This document shows, in pieces, positions 16,644-25,541 of a stretch of 64,000 nucleotides of DNA. Below the pieces are notes generated by a model. That model was not told the origin of the DNA, did not search any database, and saw only the letters and a program-made list of their open reading frames with translations. Made by a program: the position numbers and the translations under genes. Every line of letters starts with the position of its first letter. Positions within the stretch are counted from its first letter, which is position 1. Source of the DNA: an uncultured Phaeodactylibacter sp. (GTDB lineage: Bacteria; Bacteroidota; Bacteroidia; Chitinophagales; Saprospiraceae); the NCBI GenBank assembly GCA_913057245.1, contig CAJXNH010000015.1:1-64000 (forward strand), written 5' to 3'.

Positions 16644-17528
16644 TCAATCCCCTGCTGGCCGAAGCACCTGCACCTTATCTTTCAAGACCTCAACCGAAAT
16701 CGAACGGGCTTCCCCCACCAATTCCCCGTCCACCTGTAATGGCATTGGGCGGTCTGCCTCAAGCTGCAGGGTGCGGCATGGGATAATCTTCACGTAGCGC
16801 GATTTATCGATTTGCCCAATAAAGAACAGTACGCTCATCCATACCAGATACCAACGTGGCCAGGGCAGGAAGAGGCATAGCTCGAACTGACCGTCGTCGG
16901 TCCGGCCATCCGGGTTGACGATAGCGCCGGTGCCATAGCGGCGGGCATTGGCAAAGGTAGCCATCACGCCCCGGCGGCTGAAAGTTTTCTGGTCGGTCTT
17001 AATTTTGAATTTGGCCAGGGGGCGGTTGCGGGCGACCCGGAGAAAGCTACGGGCATACCCCAGTTGACCGCGTTGATCGCCGGATTCGAACTCCTGGACC
17101 AGGCGGGCATTATACCCCACATCCGCGAGGTGGAACGCATGATGGTCTCCATTAATGAGCAGCCCGTCTAGCGGTAAAGGGCGACCGTGCAGTAGAACAT
17201 CGAGCGCCTCATCTACGTTTTCGGGAATACAGAGTTCTGTAGCAAGGCCGTTGGCAGAGCCCAGTGGCAGAATCCCCATATTGATGGGTGTCCCAAGCAG
17301 GGTACGGGCTACGAGATTGACGGTGCCATCCCCTCCGCAGGCGACTACTGCTTCAGGTTTTTCCTTCTGGATCAGGGTGTTGAGCTGTTCCAGGTCACCG
17401 GCTCCGGTGGTTTCCATCCACTGCCCGTTGAGTTGATGCTGTTGCCACCACTGTTCCACGGTTGCCTTACAGTCCTCTTTTTCATTGCCCCCGCTAATGG
17501 GGTTGATCACGAAAAGTATTTTTTCCAT
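16644..17528 (-). CDS. Diacylglycerol kinase family (YegS-like) lipid kinase
   Basis: A 294-residue protein with the DAGK catalytic fold: VINPISGG at the N-terminus, the nucleotide loop CGGDGTVN (residues 64-71) and PLGSANGLA, where most relatives have PxGTxND. NPDGRTDDGQFELC near residue 210 is the second domain. Such enzymes phosphorylate diacylglycerol, sphingoid bases or related lipids with ATP at the inner membrane face. The exact lipid is unknown; sphingolipid-making Bacteroidetes are plausible hosts for a sphingoid kinase. It is divergent from the App1-type phosphatase gene, 45 bp away. Confidence 0.85.
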   Translation of the reverse strand: MEKILFVINPISGGNEKEDCKATVEQWWQQHQLNGQWMETTGAGDLEQLNTLIQKEKPEAVVACGGDGTVNLVARTLLGTPINMGILPLGSANGLATELCIPENVDEALDVLLHGRPLPLDGLLINGDHHAFHLADVGYNARLVQEFESGDQRGQLGYARSFLRVARNRPLAKFKIKTDQKTFSRRGVMATFANARRYGTGAIVNPDGRTDDGQFELCLFLPWPRWYLVWMSVLFFIGQIDKSRYVKIIPCRTLQLEADRPMPLQVDGELVGEARSISVEVLKDKVQVLRPAGD

Positions 17529-17573
17529 AATTATAAAACCGGTATGGCCTGCACTTGTGCACAGGTCGCTGAT

Positions 17574-18662
17574 ATGAGTTTACTGAGCCGACATATAAGC
17601 CTGAATATCAAGAAATGGATAGGCATGGAAACCCCGCCGGTGGTGTTGGCCTATCGGGGGTATGGTACACCGGATCAAGTATTCGTGAGAGGGCATGTGC
17701 TCGATGACCGCCTGCTTTATGAGCCGGAGCCCGGCGACAGCCTTTGGCGCAATCTTCGCGCTATGTTGAGCCGCTACCTTAGTACAACCATACCCGACAC
17801 CCAAGTGGACATTGAGTTTAACGGGCAGAATTATCAGGTGAAGACTGATGAGCGGGGGCAGTTCGAACTGCTGGCAGAGGGGCCGCACAAGCTTGAGGAA
17901 GGCTGGCACCCGGTGGCGTTCCGGGTGCATAACCCATTAGACGAAGGTCCGCCCTTTCTGGAGCAGCAAGAGGAAGTGTACATCAGTCATAGCACCCACG
18001 AGTTTGGGGTGATCTCTGATGTGGACGATACGATTCTGGTTTCCCACGCTACGGAGACTTTCCGGAAACTGAGGCTGATTCTTACCAAAAATGCGGCTAC
18101 CCGTTTACCTTTTCCGGGCGTCCCTGCGTTTTATCAGGCGCTATGTGCGGGTAAGGAAGGTGGCTGCGACAACCCCATTTTCTTCATTAGCAGCAGCGAG
18201 TGGAATTTGTATGATTTTCTGGTCGACTTCTGCCAGGCCAGGAGCATCCCCAAAGGCGTCTTTCTGTTGCAGGCCCTCAAGTCGGGGTTAAAAGACTTTT
18301 TCAGGACAGGTGGCGGCACGCATTCGCATAAACTGGATAAAGCCCGCCACCTGATGGAAGTCTTTCCGGATCTGAAGTTCATTCTGATAGGGGATAGCGG
18401 GCAGCATGATGCACAACTGTATGCTCAGCTATCAGCGTCTCACCCCGACCGGGTACTGGCTGTCTACATCCGGGATGTAACCAACCGCAAAAATAGCGAG
18501 ACCATACATGCGCTCTATGCTGACCACCCTCATCTGAAGGGCAAGGTTTGTATATCAGATGATACCCTTAGGGTGGCCCGGCATGCCTTTGAACATGGTT
18601 GGATTTCGGAAGAGGGGCTGCAAGCTGTTGCGGAGCAAATTGAAGGCCATCAATCCAAATAG
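17574..18662 (+). CDS. App1 family phosphatidate phosphatase-like protein (DUF2183)
   Basis: The frame runs from 17433, but the start must follow the divergent lipid kinase start at 17528. ATG 17574 (MSLLSRHISLNIKKW) is preferred; ATG 17544 is possible. The 362-residue protein has an N-terminal beta domain and an App1 catalytic domain with the HAD-like motif SDVDDTIL near residue 150, SSSEWNLYDFL and LIGDSGQHD. App1 relatives dephosphorylate phosphatidate or diacylglycerol pyrophosphate. A lipid kinase and a lipid phosphatase back to back suggest opposing steps in one lipid turnover route. The 3' end overlaps the convergent CIA30 gene by 13 bp. Confidence 0.85.
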   Translation: MSLLSRHISLNIKKWIGMETPPVVLAYRGYGTPDQVFVRGHVLDDRLLYEPEPGDSLWRNLRAMLSRYLSTTIPDTQVDIEFNGQNYQVKTDERGQFELLAEGPHKLEEGWHPVAFRVHNPLDEGPPFLEQQEEVYISHSTHEFGVISDVDDTILVSHATETFRKLRLILTKNAATRLPFPGVPAFYQALCAGKEGGCDNPIFFISSSEWNLYDFLVDFCQARSIPKGVFLLQALKSGLKDFFRTGGGTHSHKLDKARHLMEVFPDLKFILIGDSGQHDAQLYAQLSASHPDRVLAVYIRDVTNRKNSETIHALYADHPHLKGKVCISDDTLRVARHAFEHGWISEEGLQAVAEQIEGHQSK

Positions 18663-19195
18663 GCAAAAATCTTGTTAATCTCTAACTGAAACGGCCCTGC
18701 TTGTTTATCAGCGATCAGGAAGCCCACTTCCCGGATATCATCAGGCGTGATCGGAGGCACATCGCTTAGTATTCGCCCCCTGAAGGTGGGTTGGAAGGTG
18801 CTCCACGGCAATTCTACCGTATGCCAGTCGCCATCATTTGCTGTAAAGCCCGCCCGGTAAGAGACCCGGCGGTAAGGACCACTCAGCCGCACCCTGAAAT
18901 CATAACGTTGCCCGTCACCCCGAACCCGGATGCGTACGCCTTTTGTCCCACTCAGATCAATCTTTTCAACACCTGCCCGGCAGGAAGCAAAGCCACCGTT
19001 GTTTTCCAGTGAAACAGTCCCGGAGAACTGCCCGTAACCCTCAGCATTTACAGTCATCTGGCTTTTGGAAATGCCTCCCATTACCCCATCGTTCACGATT
19101 TGCCAGTCGAGCTGGGTAGGATTAAAGGTTTCAATGGTGGTTTGTCCGGTCATCATAGTACTCATGATTAGAAAAAGCCAAAAAAGCGGTCTCAT
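18650..19195 (-). CDS. CIA30 family protein with signal peptide
   Basis: A 181-residue protein. A short signal sequence (to about residue 18) precedes a galactose-binding-like CIA30 domain: WQIVNDGVMGGISKSQM, FSGTVSLENNGGFAS and VELPWSTFQPTFRG. The name comes from the mitochondrial complex I assembly factor, but bacterial members of this size are exported and have no known link to complex I. Probably periplasmic or secreted, possibly carbohydrate-binding. It lies downstream of the GH31 gene in the same direction (21 bp gap), so the two may be co-transcribed. Confidence 0.8.
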   Translation of the reverse strand: MRPLFWLFLIMSTMMTGQTTIETFNPTQLDWQIVNDGVMGGISKSQMTVNAEGYGQFSGTVSLENNGGFASCRAGVEKIDLSGTKGVRIRVRGDGQRYDFRVRLSGPYRRVSYRAGFTANDGDWHTVELPWSTFQPTFRGRILSDVPPITPDDIREVGFLIADKQAGPFQLEINKIFAYLD

Positions 19196-19216
19196 CTTTT
19201 TTCTGGCTCCAACAGT

Positions 19217-21718
19217 CTATCGCACCACAAGTTCATGAAAGCCAGCGGGAAGGGTGCAGGCAAATCCGCCCTGCTCCAGCGCTTCCATCGTCAGTTCTTC
19301 TCCATCACAGGTTGCTTTTGCGGGCTTGCCTGACAGGCCAAAGAGTTCGACCCGGTAGGTGAGATAGCCGGGTTCGTAAGTCCCTGTCTGTACCTGCCTC
19401 AGGGTAAGTTGCCTCTTCTCCTGTTGCATATTGAAACTGCTAAGACGAAAAGCTTCTTCCTGATAGGCATAACCATCGCCTGCATCCTCATACAGCTCGC
19501 TTTGGCCGTTGCCGGCAAAAGCTTTGAGGGTGATTTGGTCAAAATTCTTCTCACCGGTATATTGCTGTACAGGATAGTGGGGGATGACTGCACCCGCCTT
19601 CACATATAGCGGGATGCGCTCCAACCCGCAGGCGTTCTTCACCAATTGCCGCCCCTGATAGCGCACACCGCTGTAGTAATCATACCACTCGCCGGCCGGG
19701 AGATAGCCCTCGGCCTGGGTAGCGCCTGCTTCCATTACCGGCACAACCAGCAGGTGTTCTCCAAATAGGAATTCTGCCTCCCGGTCTTTGACTTCCGGGT
19801 TGGACTGATCCGCAAAAGCCAGGCTGCGCAGCACCGGGCGGCCATCCTGTGTGTACTGCCGGAATGCTGTGTACAGATAGGGTAGCAGCTGGTACCTGAG
19901 CTCAATTGCAGCTTTAGATATACTCGTATAAGGCTCCCCAAAGGTCCAGGGCTCCTGGTCCATGCGGTTGTTGCGCTCTGCTTCGTGTATCGCATCCGCA
20001 TCGGCTTCGGCGGCTCCATCTACATTATTGCCCATGGAGTGTACGCGGTAGAGGGGGTGGAAAGCTGCCAGCTGCATCCAACGTGCGAAGAGTTCTCCGT
20101 CCGGTTGCTGACTGAAGCCTCCTACATCCGTGCCCACAAAGGAAAAACCGGAGATGCTCAGCCGCTGACATTGAATGTTGGCCAGGCGGAGGTGTTCCCA
20201 GCTGGCGATATTGTCACCTGTCCAGACACTGGCGTAGCGCTGCCCGCCGCTGTAGGTGGCCCGGGTGAGTACGAAAGGGCGTTTTTGCGGCTGCAGCGCT
20301 TTTAGCCCATTGAAGGTAGCGCGGGACATCTGCTGACCGTACACATTATGGGCTTTGCGGTGGTCGCAGGGGTGCCCGTCGTAATCGTGGCGCACATTAT
20401 CCGGGAAGGTGGCGATGTTGACCTTGAAAACAGCTGGCTCATTCATATCATTCCAAAAGCCGCTGATCCCCTGCTCGTTGTACAATTGCTCGTAGAGTGG
20501 TCCCCACCATTCGCGCACTTCCGGCCGGGTAAAGTCCGGGAAAACACAATCCTGCGGCCATACAGGGCCACGCATGATTTCACCGGAGGTGCGGTAACAG
20601 AACATATCCTTTTCCATACCGTCCTGGTACACATGGTAGTCCGGGTCCACCCGAATACCCGGGTCAATCATGACGATGGTGTGAAAACCCTGATCGCGCA
20701 GGTCTTTGATCATTTTTCCTGGTTTGGGGAAATGCTCCTCATCCCAGGTAAAGCAGCGGTAGCCATCCATATAGTCGATATCCAGATAGATGGCATCGCA
20801 GGGGATTTGCCGGTCGCGGAATTCCTTTGCGATTTCATAGACCCGTTCTTCCGGGTAGTAGCTCCAGCGGCATTGGTGAAAGCCCAGTGCCCACATCGGG
20901 GGCATCTCCGGGCGGCCGGTCAGCCAGGCATAACGCTGGGCGACCTCCGTGAGACCGGGGCCGGCGATAAAAAAGTAGTCCATCTCCCCGCCATCTGCCT
21001 GAAAGGTAACCTGGTCTTGGGTGGTCTTGGCGAAGTCAAAATGCGTGCGGTAAGAATTATGCAGGAAAATACCATAGCCTTTTCCTTGCTGAAGCCCAAA
21101 GAAAAATGGGATGGTCCGGTAAAGTGGGTCGGTGTCTTTTCCGTAACCAAAGGAGTCGGTGTTCCAATGCTGCAGCCGTTGCCCACGCAGATTTAGGGCG
21201 CCGCTCTTGTCGCCCAGCCCATAGTAGGCGGTTTCAGCGGGTGCTTTTTGGGTAATGCTCACCTGTTCTATGCCGTTAAGGATGCTTTTCCGGCAGGCAT
21301 AGGGGGCAGCGTCTTCGCAGAGCAGGGTGTTACCGGGATTATCATACATGGCGACCTTAAGCCCGTCCTTAGCAATCTGGCAAATCAGGCTGCTGGTCCG
21401 GAGTGTAAGATGCGCTTCGTCTTCACTTACTGTAAGTTCCGGAGACTCGTAAGCAGCATGAGGGTCAAGAGCGTAGGAAAAGTCTGCTTCAAATTGTCCT
21501 TCCGGGGCATAACGGAACCGCAGGATATCCTCTGACAGGGCCTGAACGCGCAGCGCCACCCCATTTTTTGCAGTAATGAGCAAGGTATTGCCCTTCTGAT
21601 GCATTTGGTCAAAAGTATCTGGTGACAGGATATCATAAACATCAGGGTATCGCTCTCCGGTGGTGGTTTTGGAAACGTGTACAGGGTATGTTGCCTTTGG
21701 AGGCTGCTGCTTGGCCAT
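19217..21718 (-). CDS. GH31 alpha-glucosidase
   Basis: An 833-residue GH31 enzyme with an N-terminal beta-sandwich, the catalytic barrel and C-terminal beta domains. The nucleophile is D424 in GFWNDMNEP and the acid/base is D502 in VWTGDNIASWEHL; LDIDYMDGYRCFTWD and DVGGFSQQPDGELFARW are further family blocks. It releases glucose from the non-reducing end of maltooligosaccharides or isomaltose-type sugars. No signal peptide is visible, so it is probably cytoplasmic. A -7-like TATATTTG (complement of 21775-21782) lies 57 bp upstream. It complements the GH13/GH65/pgmB set 9 kb away. Confidence 0.93.
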   Translation of the reverse strand: MAKQQPPKATYPVHVSKTTTGERYPDVYDILSPDTFDQMHQKGNTLLITAKNGVALRVQALSEDILRFRYAPEGQFEADFSYALDPHAAYESPELTVSEDEAHLTLRTSSLICQIAKDGLKVAMYDNPGNTLLCEDAAPYACRKSILNGIEQVSITQKAPAETAYYGLGDKSGALNLRGQRLQHWNTDSFGYGKDTDPLYRTIPFFFGLQQGKGYGIFLHNSYRTHFDFAKTTQDQVTFQADGGEMDYFFIAGPGLTEVAQRYAWLTGRPEMPPMWALGFHQCRWSYYPEERVYEIAKEFRDRQIPCDAIYLDIDYMDGYRCFTWDEEHFPKPGKMIKDLRDQGFHTIVMIDPGIRVDPDYHVYQDGMEKDMFCYRTSGEIMRGPVWPQDCVFPDFTRPEVREWWGPLYEQLYNEQGISGFWNDMNEPAVFKVNIATFPDNVRHDYDGHPCDHRKAHNVYGQQMSRATFNGLKALQPQKRPFVLTRATYSGGQRYASVWTGDNIASWEHLRLANIQCQRLSISGFSFVGTDVGGFSQQPDGELFARWMQLAAFHPLYRVHSMGNNVDGAAEADADAIHEAERNNRMDQEPWTFGEPYTSISKAAIELRYQLLPYLYTAFRQYTQDGRPVLRSLAFADQSNPEVKDREAEFLFGEHLLVVPVMEAGATQAEGYLPAGEWYDYYSGVRYQGRQLVKNACGLERIPLYVKAGAVIPHYPVQQYTGEKNFDQITLKAFAGNGQSELYEDAGDGYAYQEEAFRLSSFNMQQEKRQLTLRQVQTGTYEPGYLTYRVELFGLSGKPAKATCDGEELTMEALEQGGFACTLPAGFHELVVR

Positions 21719-21774
21719 TTTTTATTGGTTACCAGTTAAAAAAATCACAGTACCGTGGTAGCTGCTGTGGTTGG

Positions 21775-21782
21775 CAAATATA
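21775..21782 (-). promoter_or_regulatory. -7 box candidate upstream of the GH31 gene
   Basis: TATATTTG on the minus strand fits the Bacteroidetes TAnnTTTG box, but no TTG is found 18-21 nt upstream, so the promoter call is weak. Confidence 0.35.
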
Positions 21783-21821
21783 GGGTATGTTTTGTATTTG
21801 GGGCGGGTTCAGATTGCCAGT

Positions 21822-21857
21822 ATCAGTGTCATCAGTCAGATCAGAGTCATCAGTGTG
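21822..21857. repeat. Four-unit 9-bp tandem repeat, copy 1
   Basis: Four consecutive 9-mers of the form ATCAGNNNN. A second 36-bp copy lies 139 bp away; 32 or more of the 36 positions agree. The 427-bp stretch 21719-22145 has no convincing gene: it holds these two arrays, and between them an A/T-rich segment with the paired words GCGGATTTTCACGGATTG. Confidence 0.85.
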
Positions 21858-21960
21858 CCCTTGTCTTGCGTAGCGGGAAGGAACACAGATTAGACTGATT
21901 GCGCGGATTTTCACGGATTGCGAGCGGTGGCATGTAAGTATGGCGGCACCGGGTTGCAAG

Positions 21961-21996
21961 ATCAGTATCATCAGTCAGATCAGCGTCATCAGTATC
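21961..21996. repeat. Four-unit 9-bp tandem repeat, copy 2
   Basis: Second array of four ATCAGNNNN 9-mers, in the same orientation and the same unit order as copy 1. The second unit (ATCAGTCAG) is identical in both copies; the others differ by one or two bases. Confidence 0.85.
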
Positions 21997-22145
21997 CTAT
22001 TGTTGTATGTGGACATCGTCCTGTCCATAAATTCCGTTAAAAGCTGTCACTACCAGACCACTACCTACCCATAAAAAATTTCAGCCCATCCGGGATAAGA
22101 TTCCGCCTACAAGGCTCGTTATGAAGGAAATCAAAAAACGAGTAC

Positions 22146-22550
22146 ATGCGCTATCCCATCCTCTTACTTACCGTTTTCGCCTTTTTGCTGTCTATGCCAG
22201 CCGCTCATGCCCAGCTGTTTAAAGGTAAAAAGGACACCACGGAACAAGCACCGGAAGCTGAACCGGTAAGCCTGAAAGAGCGCCTCTTCGGCAATAAAGC
22301 CAGGCAACAGGACTTCAAAGCGGATCACCGGGAGGCCAAAGACGACCACCGCGCCGCCAGAAAAGACCGAAAAGCTGCTGAATCCAGAGAACGGGCCGCA
22401 AGATTGCGCAAGGAAGCCATTAAAGCTGAACGCCGTGCCACCCGTGCCGAAAAACGCGCCATGAAAAAGACCGATAAAGCGGAAAATGCGCAGCAACAGG
22501 CAGCCGGGGAGCACGAGTCCTTCTTTGAGCGGATATTCAAAAATGATTAA
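22146..22550 (+). CDS. Exported charged coiled-coil protein of unknown function
   Basis: A 134-residue protein with a clear signal peptide (MRYPILLLTVFAFLLSMPAA, cleavage after AHA). The mature part is strongly charged and helical, with an Ala/Arg/Lys/Glu-rich stretch from about residue 50 to 115 (HRAARKDRKAAESRERAARL, then KAERRATRAEKRAMKK) bounded by the similar short ends LKERLFGNK and FFERIFKND. No family is recognised. It may bind an anionic surface or polymer in the periplasm. Its last 4 bp overlap the end of the convergent peptidase gene. Confidence 0.65.
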   Translation: MRYPILLLTVFAFLLSMPAAHAQLFKGKKDTTEQAPEAEPVSLKERLFGNKARQQDFKADHREAKDDHRAARKDRKAAESRERAARLRKEAIKAERRATRAEKRAMKKTDKAENAQQQAAGEHESFFERIFKND

Positions 22551-23932
22551 CCCTTCCGCAGCGCCTCAATTTCCTCGATGGTCTTCGGAATGGGCGGGCC
22601 CAGCACCCGGTAGCCGTCTTCGGTAACGAGTACGTTGTCCTCAATCCGGATGCCGCCAAAGCCAAGGTAAGTTTCGACCTTTTCATAGTCGATAAATTCA
22701 GCGTGTTTGCCTTCTGCTTTCCATTGGGCGATAAGCTCCGGAATGAAGTAAATGCCGGGCTCTACGGTGAGGACAAAACCGGGTTGCAGTGCACGGCCCA
22801 GGCGCAGGGATTTTAGGCCGAACTGTGGGCTGCGCTTTAAGTCATCGGTGTATCCTACGTAATTTTCGCCCAAGTCTTCCATATCATGCACATCCAGCCC
22901 CATCATGTGGCCCAGGCCATGGGGGAAAAACAGGGCGTGCGCGCCGGCTTCCACGGCAGCATCGGTATCGCCTTTCATTAGCCCCAGCTGAGTCAGTCCG
23001 GTAGTGATGATCTTCGCCGCCAGCAAGTGGATGTCTTTATATGGAACGCCGGGTCGGATGGCCTGAATGGCTTGTTCCTCCGCATCCAAAACGATCTGGT
23101 AAATCGCTTTCTGCCGGTCCGTAAAGTTGGGGCTCACCGGGAAGGTCCGGGTGATATCACTGGCGTAGTCGGTCCTGGGAGCCGCTGCTCCAAAGTCGCA
23201 GAGGACGAGGTCGCCTTCTTTCATGATATTGCCGTGGTAGTGGTTGTGAAGGGTCTGGCCATTAACCGTAAGAATAGCGGGGTAGGCAAGGGCCCCTTCT
23301 GTGGCCAGCGCAATGCCTTCCACCATGCCCGCCAGTTGGGCTTCCTTCATACCAGGTTGGGCGGTTTTGGTCGCCTGAACGTGCATTTGGCGGGTAATTG
23401 CCAGTGCGGATTCGATTTCGGCAATTTCCTCTGCCGACTTGACAGACCGCTGGGCAACGATGGCTTGGATCAATGGTTCAGAGGGTTGTAGGTCCTCAAC
23501 GGGCGTGCTCAGCCACCGGCTCAACTGCAGGCTGCGGTCAGCCCGGTAGGGGGGGAGGAAGTGAATACTACGCCCGTCTGCCTTGGCTTTTTTCAGCAAT
23601 TCCTCCAATTGCTCAGCGGGCAGTGCCTGATCAGTACCCGAAAGCGTTTTGAGATCACTCAGCCCGGGCTGCGGGCCCATCCATACCACGTGCTCCACGG
23701 TCATTTCAGGAGCGAACAAAAGGGCTTCTCCGGAATCGGCATCCAATACACCGGCTACCCCGGGCTGATTGATCCCAAAGTAGTACAAAAAACTGCTGTC
23801 CTGCCGGAAACGGTAGACGTTGTCGGCGCAATTCATCGGGCTCTCGTTGTTGCCTGGGAGTAAAATAAGGCCACAGGGAACGGAGGCTTGCAATTGCTTT
23901 CGGCGTTCCTGATAAATGCTGGCTTTGAACAT
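22547..23932 (-). CDS. Xaa-Pro aminopeptidase (peptidase M24B)
   Basis: Start set at MFKASIYQERRKQL; an upstream in-frame ATG at 23965 would add 11 residues unlike the family. The 461-residue protein has the AMP_N domain (YRFRQDSSFLYYFGI) and the pita-bread M24 domain. The five metal ligands are readable: Asp in LCDFGAA, Asp in ASDITRTF, His in FFPHGLGHMMGLD, Glu in VEPGIYF and Glu in GGIRIEDN. It removes an N-terminal residue preceding proline. No signal peptide, so cytoplasmic. Confidence 0.9.
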   Translation of the reverse strand: MFKASIYQERRKQLQASVPCGLILLPGNNESPMNCADNVYRFRQDSSFLYYFGINQPGVAGVLDADSGEALLFAPEMTVEHVVWMGPQPGLSDLKTLSGTDQALPAEQLEELLKKAKADGRSIHFLPPYRADRSLQLSRWLSTPVEDLQPSEPLIQAIVAQRSVKSAEEIAEIESALAITRQMHVQATKTAQPGMKEAQLAGMVEGIALATEGALAYPAILTVNGQTLHNHYHGNIMKEGDLVLCDFGAAAPRTDYASDITRTFPVSPNFTDRQKAIYQIVLDAEEQAIQAIRPGVPYKDIHLLAAKIITTGLTQLGLMKGDTDAAVEAGAHALFFPHGLGHMMGLDVHDMEDLGENYVGYTDDLKRSPQFGLKSLRLGRALQPGFVLTVEPGIYFIPELIAQWKAEGKHAEFIDYEKVETYLGFGGIRIEDNVLVTEDGYRVLGPPIPKTIEEIEALRKG

Positions 23933-24049
23933 ATTGACTGTATTTTTGAAGCAGGATATAACCATAGGCCTGCTTTGATGACAAATTTCCGTGGATGGGA
24001 ATATATTGAATCCTCCTCATTTATTCGCCAAGTTCTTACCCTATTCCTT

Positions 24050-24057
24050 TACCTTTG
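24050..24057 (+). promoter_or_regulatory. -7 box candidate for the kdsC-like/ubiA-like/maf operon
   Basis: TACCTTTG, 23 bp before the start at 24081, fits TAnnTTTG. No good -33 TTG is visible at the expected distance. Confidence 0.4.
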
Positions 24058-24080
24058 TTGAAGCAAATCGAAAAGCCACA

Positions 24081-24584
24081 ATGAATCAACTGGAACAATT
24101 CAAGGACATTGAGACCTTTATTTTCGATGTCGATGGGGTACTCACCAATAGTCAGGTCCTGGTCACAGAGGATGGGCAGCTCCTCCGCAGCATGAGCATC
24201 CGTGACGGGTATGCGCTCAAAACTGCCGTACGGCAGGGCTTTAACGTGGCGGTGATTACCGGAGGACGGTCAGAAGGCGTCCGCTTGCGGCTGGAAGGCC
24301 TGGGGATCAAGGATATTTATACCGGGATAAGCGACAAATTGTCGGCCTACGAGGCCTACATCGATAAATACGGGCTGGATGAGCGAAAAATCCTGTATAT
24401 GGGAGACGACCTGCCTGATTTGCCGGTGATGCGCCGGGTGTGGGTGCCTACCTGCCCAACCGATGCTCAGCCGGAGCTTTTTGAAGTGGCGACCTACATT
24501 TCTCCGCTGAAAGGGGGAGCCGGTTGCGCCCGCGATGTGATTGAGAAAGTCCTTCGCCTCAATCAGGAATGGCCAGAAGCGTAG
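24081..24584 (+). CDS. kdsC: KdsC-like HAD phosphatase
   Basis: Start taken at 24081 (MNQLEQFKDIETF) because it gives the family's usual length, 167 residues. It is a capless HAD enzyme like 3-deoxy-D-manno-octulosonate 8-phosphate phosphatase: nucleophile pair in FIFDVDGVLT (D16, D18), RDGYALKTAVRQGF, the Thr motif VITGGRS and MGDDLPDLPVM. KdsC removes phosphate from KDO-8-P for lipopolysaccharide core synthesis. Bacteroidetes also use close relatives for other nonulosonates, so the exact substrate is not certain. It abuts the next gene. Confidence 0.8.
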   Translation: MNQLEQFKDIETFIFDVDGVLTNSQVLVTEDGQLLRSMSIRDGYALKTAVRQGFNVAVITGGRSEGVRLRLEGLGIKDIYTGISDKLSAYEAYIDKYGLDERKILYMGDDLPDLPVMRRVWVPTCPTDAQPELFEVATYISPLKGGAGCARDVIEKVLRLNQEWPEA

Positions 24585-25526
24585 ATGATGAATGTATTTT
24601 ATGCCTTTCTGCGCCTGATCCGCCTGCCTAATCTTGTTATCGTGGGGGTGACTCAGTACCTGGTTTACGGAGCACTGTTACAACCTGCATTTGAGCAATA
24701 CGGCATCGGATTAACCCTGCCACCGAGGACTTTCTGGTTATTTGTGCTCGATACGATCATGATCACCGCAGCGGGCTACATCATTAACGACGTTATCGAT
24801 TTCCGCATTGACCTGCAAAACCGTCCCGAAAAAGTAGTGCTTGGGCGGTACATCCGGAAGCAAACGGCCTATTGGCTTTATTTTTCCACTATTCTGCTGG
24901 GGTTCTTTCTGGCGTTTTACCTGGCGCTGAGTGTACAAAATATGCCGCTGGTAGCGATTTATCCGGCAGGGGCAGGGCTGTTGTTTTGGTATTCCTACCA
25001 GCTTAAGAAATCACCATTGTGGGGGAACCTGCTGGTTTCGCTGTTTTGTGCGGGGGTGCCCGGTGTAGTCTGGTTTGCCGAGCGTGAGGGGTTTGCCGAG
25101 CTGGCTGCCGTTGATCCGAAGCTGGCCGCTCAGCTGGCCGTGATCATGGTGTGGTACCTGATTTTTGCGTTCGGGTCCAATCTTTACCGGGAGCTGATCA
25201 AGGATATGGAAGACGTGGAAGGAGACCGGAGTGCACAATGCCGCACTGTACCGGTGCTCTGGGGTATGAATACCGCAAAAGGACTGGCGGCAGCCATTGG
25301 CGTGGGGTTGCTGATCTTGATTGTGGCGATGGTGGTGCATCAGGGCGAACTTTTCACGCTCTTAAGCCATCTATACGTGACCGTAGCGTTGATCGCCCCG
25401 CTTGGGCTGAGTTTGTTTTGGTTGTTCCGGGCAAAGGTGCCTTCCGATTACCACCGGGTGAGCACAATGGCCAAACTGATCATGCTCAGTGGGCTGGTTT
25501 TATTATTGTTTTTTGCTGTAACTTAA
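24585..25526 (+). CDS. UbiA-type prenyltransferase (geranylgeranylglycerol-phosphate geranylgeranyltransferase-like)
   Basis: A 313-residue multi-spanning protein with about eight hydrophobic segments. The two Asp-rich Mg/prenyl-diphosphate motifs are present: N68-D69-x-x-D72 in IINDVIDFRID and the second in IKDMEDVEGD. This subgroup in Bacteroidetes is annotated by similarity as the archaeal-lipid enzyme that adds a second geranylgeranyl chain; a role in quinone or other prenyl-lipid synthesis is equally possible. It begins directly after the kdsC-like stop, with ATG ATG. Confidence 0.8.
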   Translation: MMNVFYAFLRLIRLPNLVIVGVTQYLVYGALLQPAFEQYGIGLTLPPRTFWLFVLDTIMITAAGYIINDVIDFRIDLQNRPEKVVLGRYIRKQTAYWLYFSTILLGFFLAFYLALSVQNMPLVAIYPAGAGLLFWYSYQLKKSPLWGNLLVSLFCAGVPGVVWFAEREGFAELAAVDPKLAAQLAVIMVWYLIFAFGSNLYRELIKDMEDVEGDRSAQCRTVPVLWGMNTAKGLAAAIGVGLLILIVAMVVHQGELFTLLSHLYVTVALIAPLGLSLFWLFRAKVPSDYHRVSTMAKLIMLSGLVLLLFFAVT

Positions 25527-25541
25527 ATGATTAACTGACCT

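Noticed and set aside
20348-21196. 282-codon open frame on the plus strand
   Set aside because: Antisense to the GH31 gene, which has all catalytic motifs.
21729-21971. 80-codon minus-strand frame in the repeat region
   Set aside because: Coincides with the 9-bp repeat arrays and has no protein-like pattern.
21822-21996. CRISPR array
   Set aside because: Units are 9 bp and contiguous, with no spacers and no cas genes.
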